Assembly (NCBI RefSeq): GCF_002233675.1
Contig: NZ_NMUQ01000001.1
Coordinates: 1,377,212 to 1,441,211, forward strand
DNA length: 64,000 nt
Direction: 5' to 3'
From: Paenibacillus herberti
GTDB lineage: Bacteria > Bacillota > Bacilli > Paenibacillales > Paenibacillaceae
Part shown: in pieces, positions 63,262 to 64,000 of the stretch
How positions within the stretch are numbered: position 1 is the stretch's first letter
How the letters are laid out: the number at the start of each line of letters is the position of its first letter
Notes under the pieces: generated by a model
What the model saw: the letters and a program-made list of their open reading frames with translations, nothing else
What the model was told of the DNA's origin: nothing
The model's database searches: none
Translations under genes and position numbers: made by a program

Positions 63262-64000
63262 AAACTTAACTAAAGATTACGGGCATGGCAAAGGTGTATT
63301 CAACCTTGATCTAACGATCGAAAAGGGCGAGGTTTTTGGATTTGTAGGGACGAACGGAGCCGGTAAAACAACGACCATACGTCATATGATGGGATTCTTA
63401 AAACCGCAAAGCGGTTCCGTGACCATTAATGGTAAGAATGGATGGACGGATTCTGCCCAGCTCAAGAGAATGATCGGCTATATTCCTGGTGAGATTGCAT
63501 TTCCAGATGCGCCTACGGGAACGGAGTTTTTAAGAAGGCAAGCGGAACTATTGGGATTAACGGATATGACCTATGCGGAGAAAGTTATCAACCAACTGCA
63601 GCTTGATCCCACGGCCAATTTGAAAAGAATGTCCAAAGGAATGAAACAGAAAACCGCGATTGTCGCAGCTTTTATGGCCGATCCCGACATTCTGATTTTA
63701 GATGAACCAACAACAGGGTTAGACCCGCTCATGCGGGCTCAATTCGTTGACATCTTGAACGAGCAGAAGAATAAGGGCACAACGATCTTCATGTCGAGCC
63801 ACATGTTCGAGGAAGTTGAACACACATGCGATAAGGTGGCCTTAATCAAGGGTGGAAAGCTTATTGCGGTCAAACGAACCTCCGAGGTCAAGCACAATGA
63901 GAACAAAGAGTATAAAATCGAGTTTCTAGCCCGTGAGGACTATCTTCGCTTTTTGAGCGAAGCTTTTACTATCCTTACGAGACGCGACGAACAAAATCAA
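63242..64000 (+). CDS. Second ABC transporter ATP-binding protein, 3' end outside window
   Basis: 253 codons up to the window edge, from ATG 63242 overlapping the previous gene by 20 bases, behind GGGGGTG. Walker A GTNGAGKTTT, signature RMSKGMKQK, Walker B ILILDEPTTGLD and SSHMFEEVEHTCD. It is a close paralog of the preceding gene, so the transporter probably uses a heterodimeric ATPase pair, with permease genes expected next. Confidence 0.92.
   Translation, partial: MSYIEIKNLTKDYGHGKGVFNLDLTIEKGEVFGFVGTNGAGKTTTIRHMMGFLKPQSGSVTINGKNGWTDSAQLKRMIGYIPGEIAFPDAPTGTEFLRRQAELLGLTDMTYAEKVINQLQLDPTANLKRMSKGMKQKTAIVAAFMADPDILILDEPTTGLDPLMRAQFVDILNEQKNKGTTIFMSSHMFEEVEHTCDKVALIKGGKLIAVKRTSEVKHNENKEYKIEFLAREDYLRFLSEAFTILTRRDEQNQ

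Overview
The window looks like chromosomal DNA of a spore-forming, low-to-mid-GC Gram-positive, most likely Paenibacillus or a close relative. The grounds are strong GGAGG-type ribosome binding sites, frequent TTG/GTG starts, lipobox solute-binding proteins, a YesM/YesN kinase-regulator pair beside LplA/B/C-type transporter genes, AraC-type regulators, OmpR-type two-component pairs and an Lsa-type ABC-F gene. I see no rRNA, tRNA, CRISPR array, prophage or replication origin. Genus is inference from gene content.

Left part (1-15.7 kb). Four tandem paralogous solute-binding lipoproteins (the first truncated by the window edge) precede a six-gene enzyme operon: sugar-phosphate isomerase/epimerase, sulfatase-like enzyme A, Gfo/Idh/MocA dehydrogenase, adenylylsulfate-kinase-like protein, sulfatase-like enzyme B and a canonical Cys-type sulfatase. 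The last four genes overlap by ATGA. A near-palindromic operator (TGAAAGCGCTTTGA or a one-base variant) stands upstream of two of the binding-protein genes and of the enzyme operon, tying uptake to catabolism or remodelling. Enzymes A and B carry threonine where sulfatases have the formylglycine Cys/Ser, so they may not be sulfatases. This is the best candidate for an undescribed system: uptake and cytoplasmic processing of a sulfated or phosphorylated sugar. A convergent dehydrogenase/aldo-keto reductase operon and a divergent AraC regulator follow.

15.7-30 kb. An ABC-F ribosome-protection gene has a clear attenuator leader (promoter, tiny upstream ORF, anti-terminator and terminator). It is followed by gene debris (a coaD 5' fragment and a minus-strand fragment), an LplB-LplC-LplA-YesM-YesN transport and sensing module, a frameshifted unknown gene, a TetR regulator, a TnpB-only IS200/IS605-type element abutting a broken cupin gene, and an ECF sigma operon with a beta-rich unknown protein and a candidate autoregulated promoter.

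30-46.5 kb. An AraC regulator lies divergent to a PhyH-type dioxygenase with HEAT repeats. Then come oligoendopeptidase F, a DinB-like protein, a HAD phosphatase, an OmpR-type two-component pair followed by a membrane-anchored alpha/beta hydrolase whose upstream region holds a hexamer-N5-hexamer direct repeat, a REC-kinase hybrid, and a 1901-residue soluble hybrid kinase with about ten tandem HAMP-type repeats.

46.5-64 kb. An ArsR/AHSA1 pair with two operator-like palindromes, a short UvrA-like ATPase, a DUF1801 protein, a bicupin oxalate decarboxylase with an altered active-site lid, and another Gfo/Idh/MocA dehydrogenase are followed by a cell-envelope block: OmpR-type two-component pair, GDSL lipoprotein, MBOAT O-acyltransferase, DHHW protein, DUF4358 lipoprotein, and an amidase-polysaccharide deacetylase fusion. 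The window ends with an APH-like kinase, a NIPSNAP remnant, a DUF3784 protein and two overlapping ABC ATPase genes, the second cut by the window edge.
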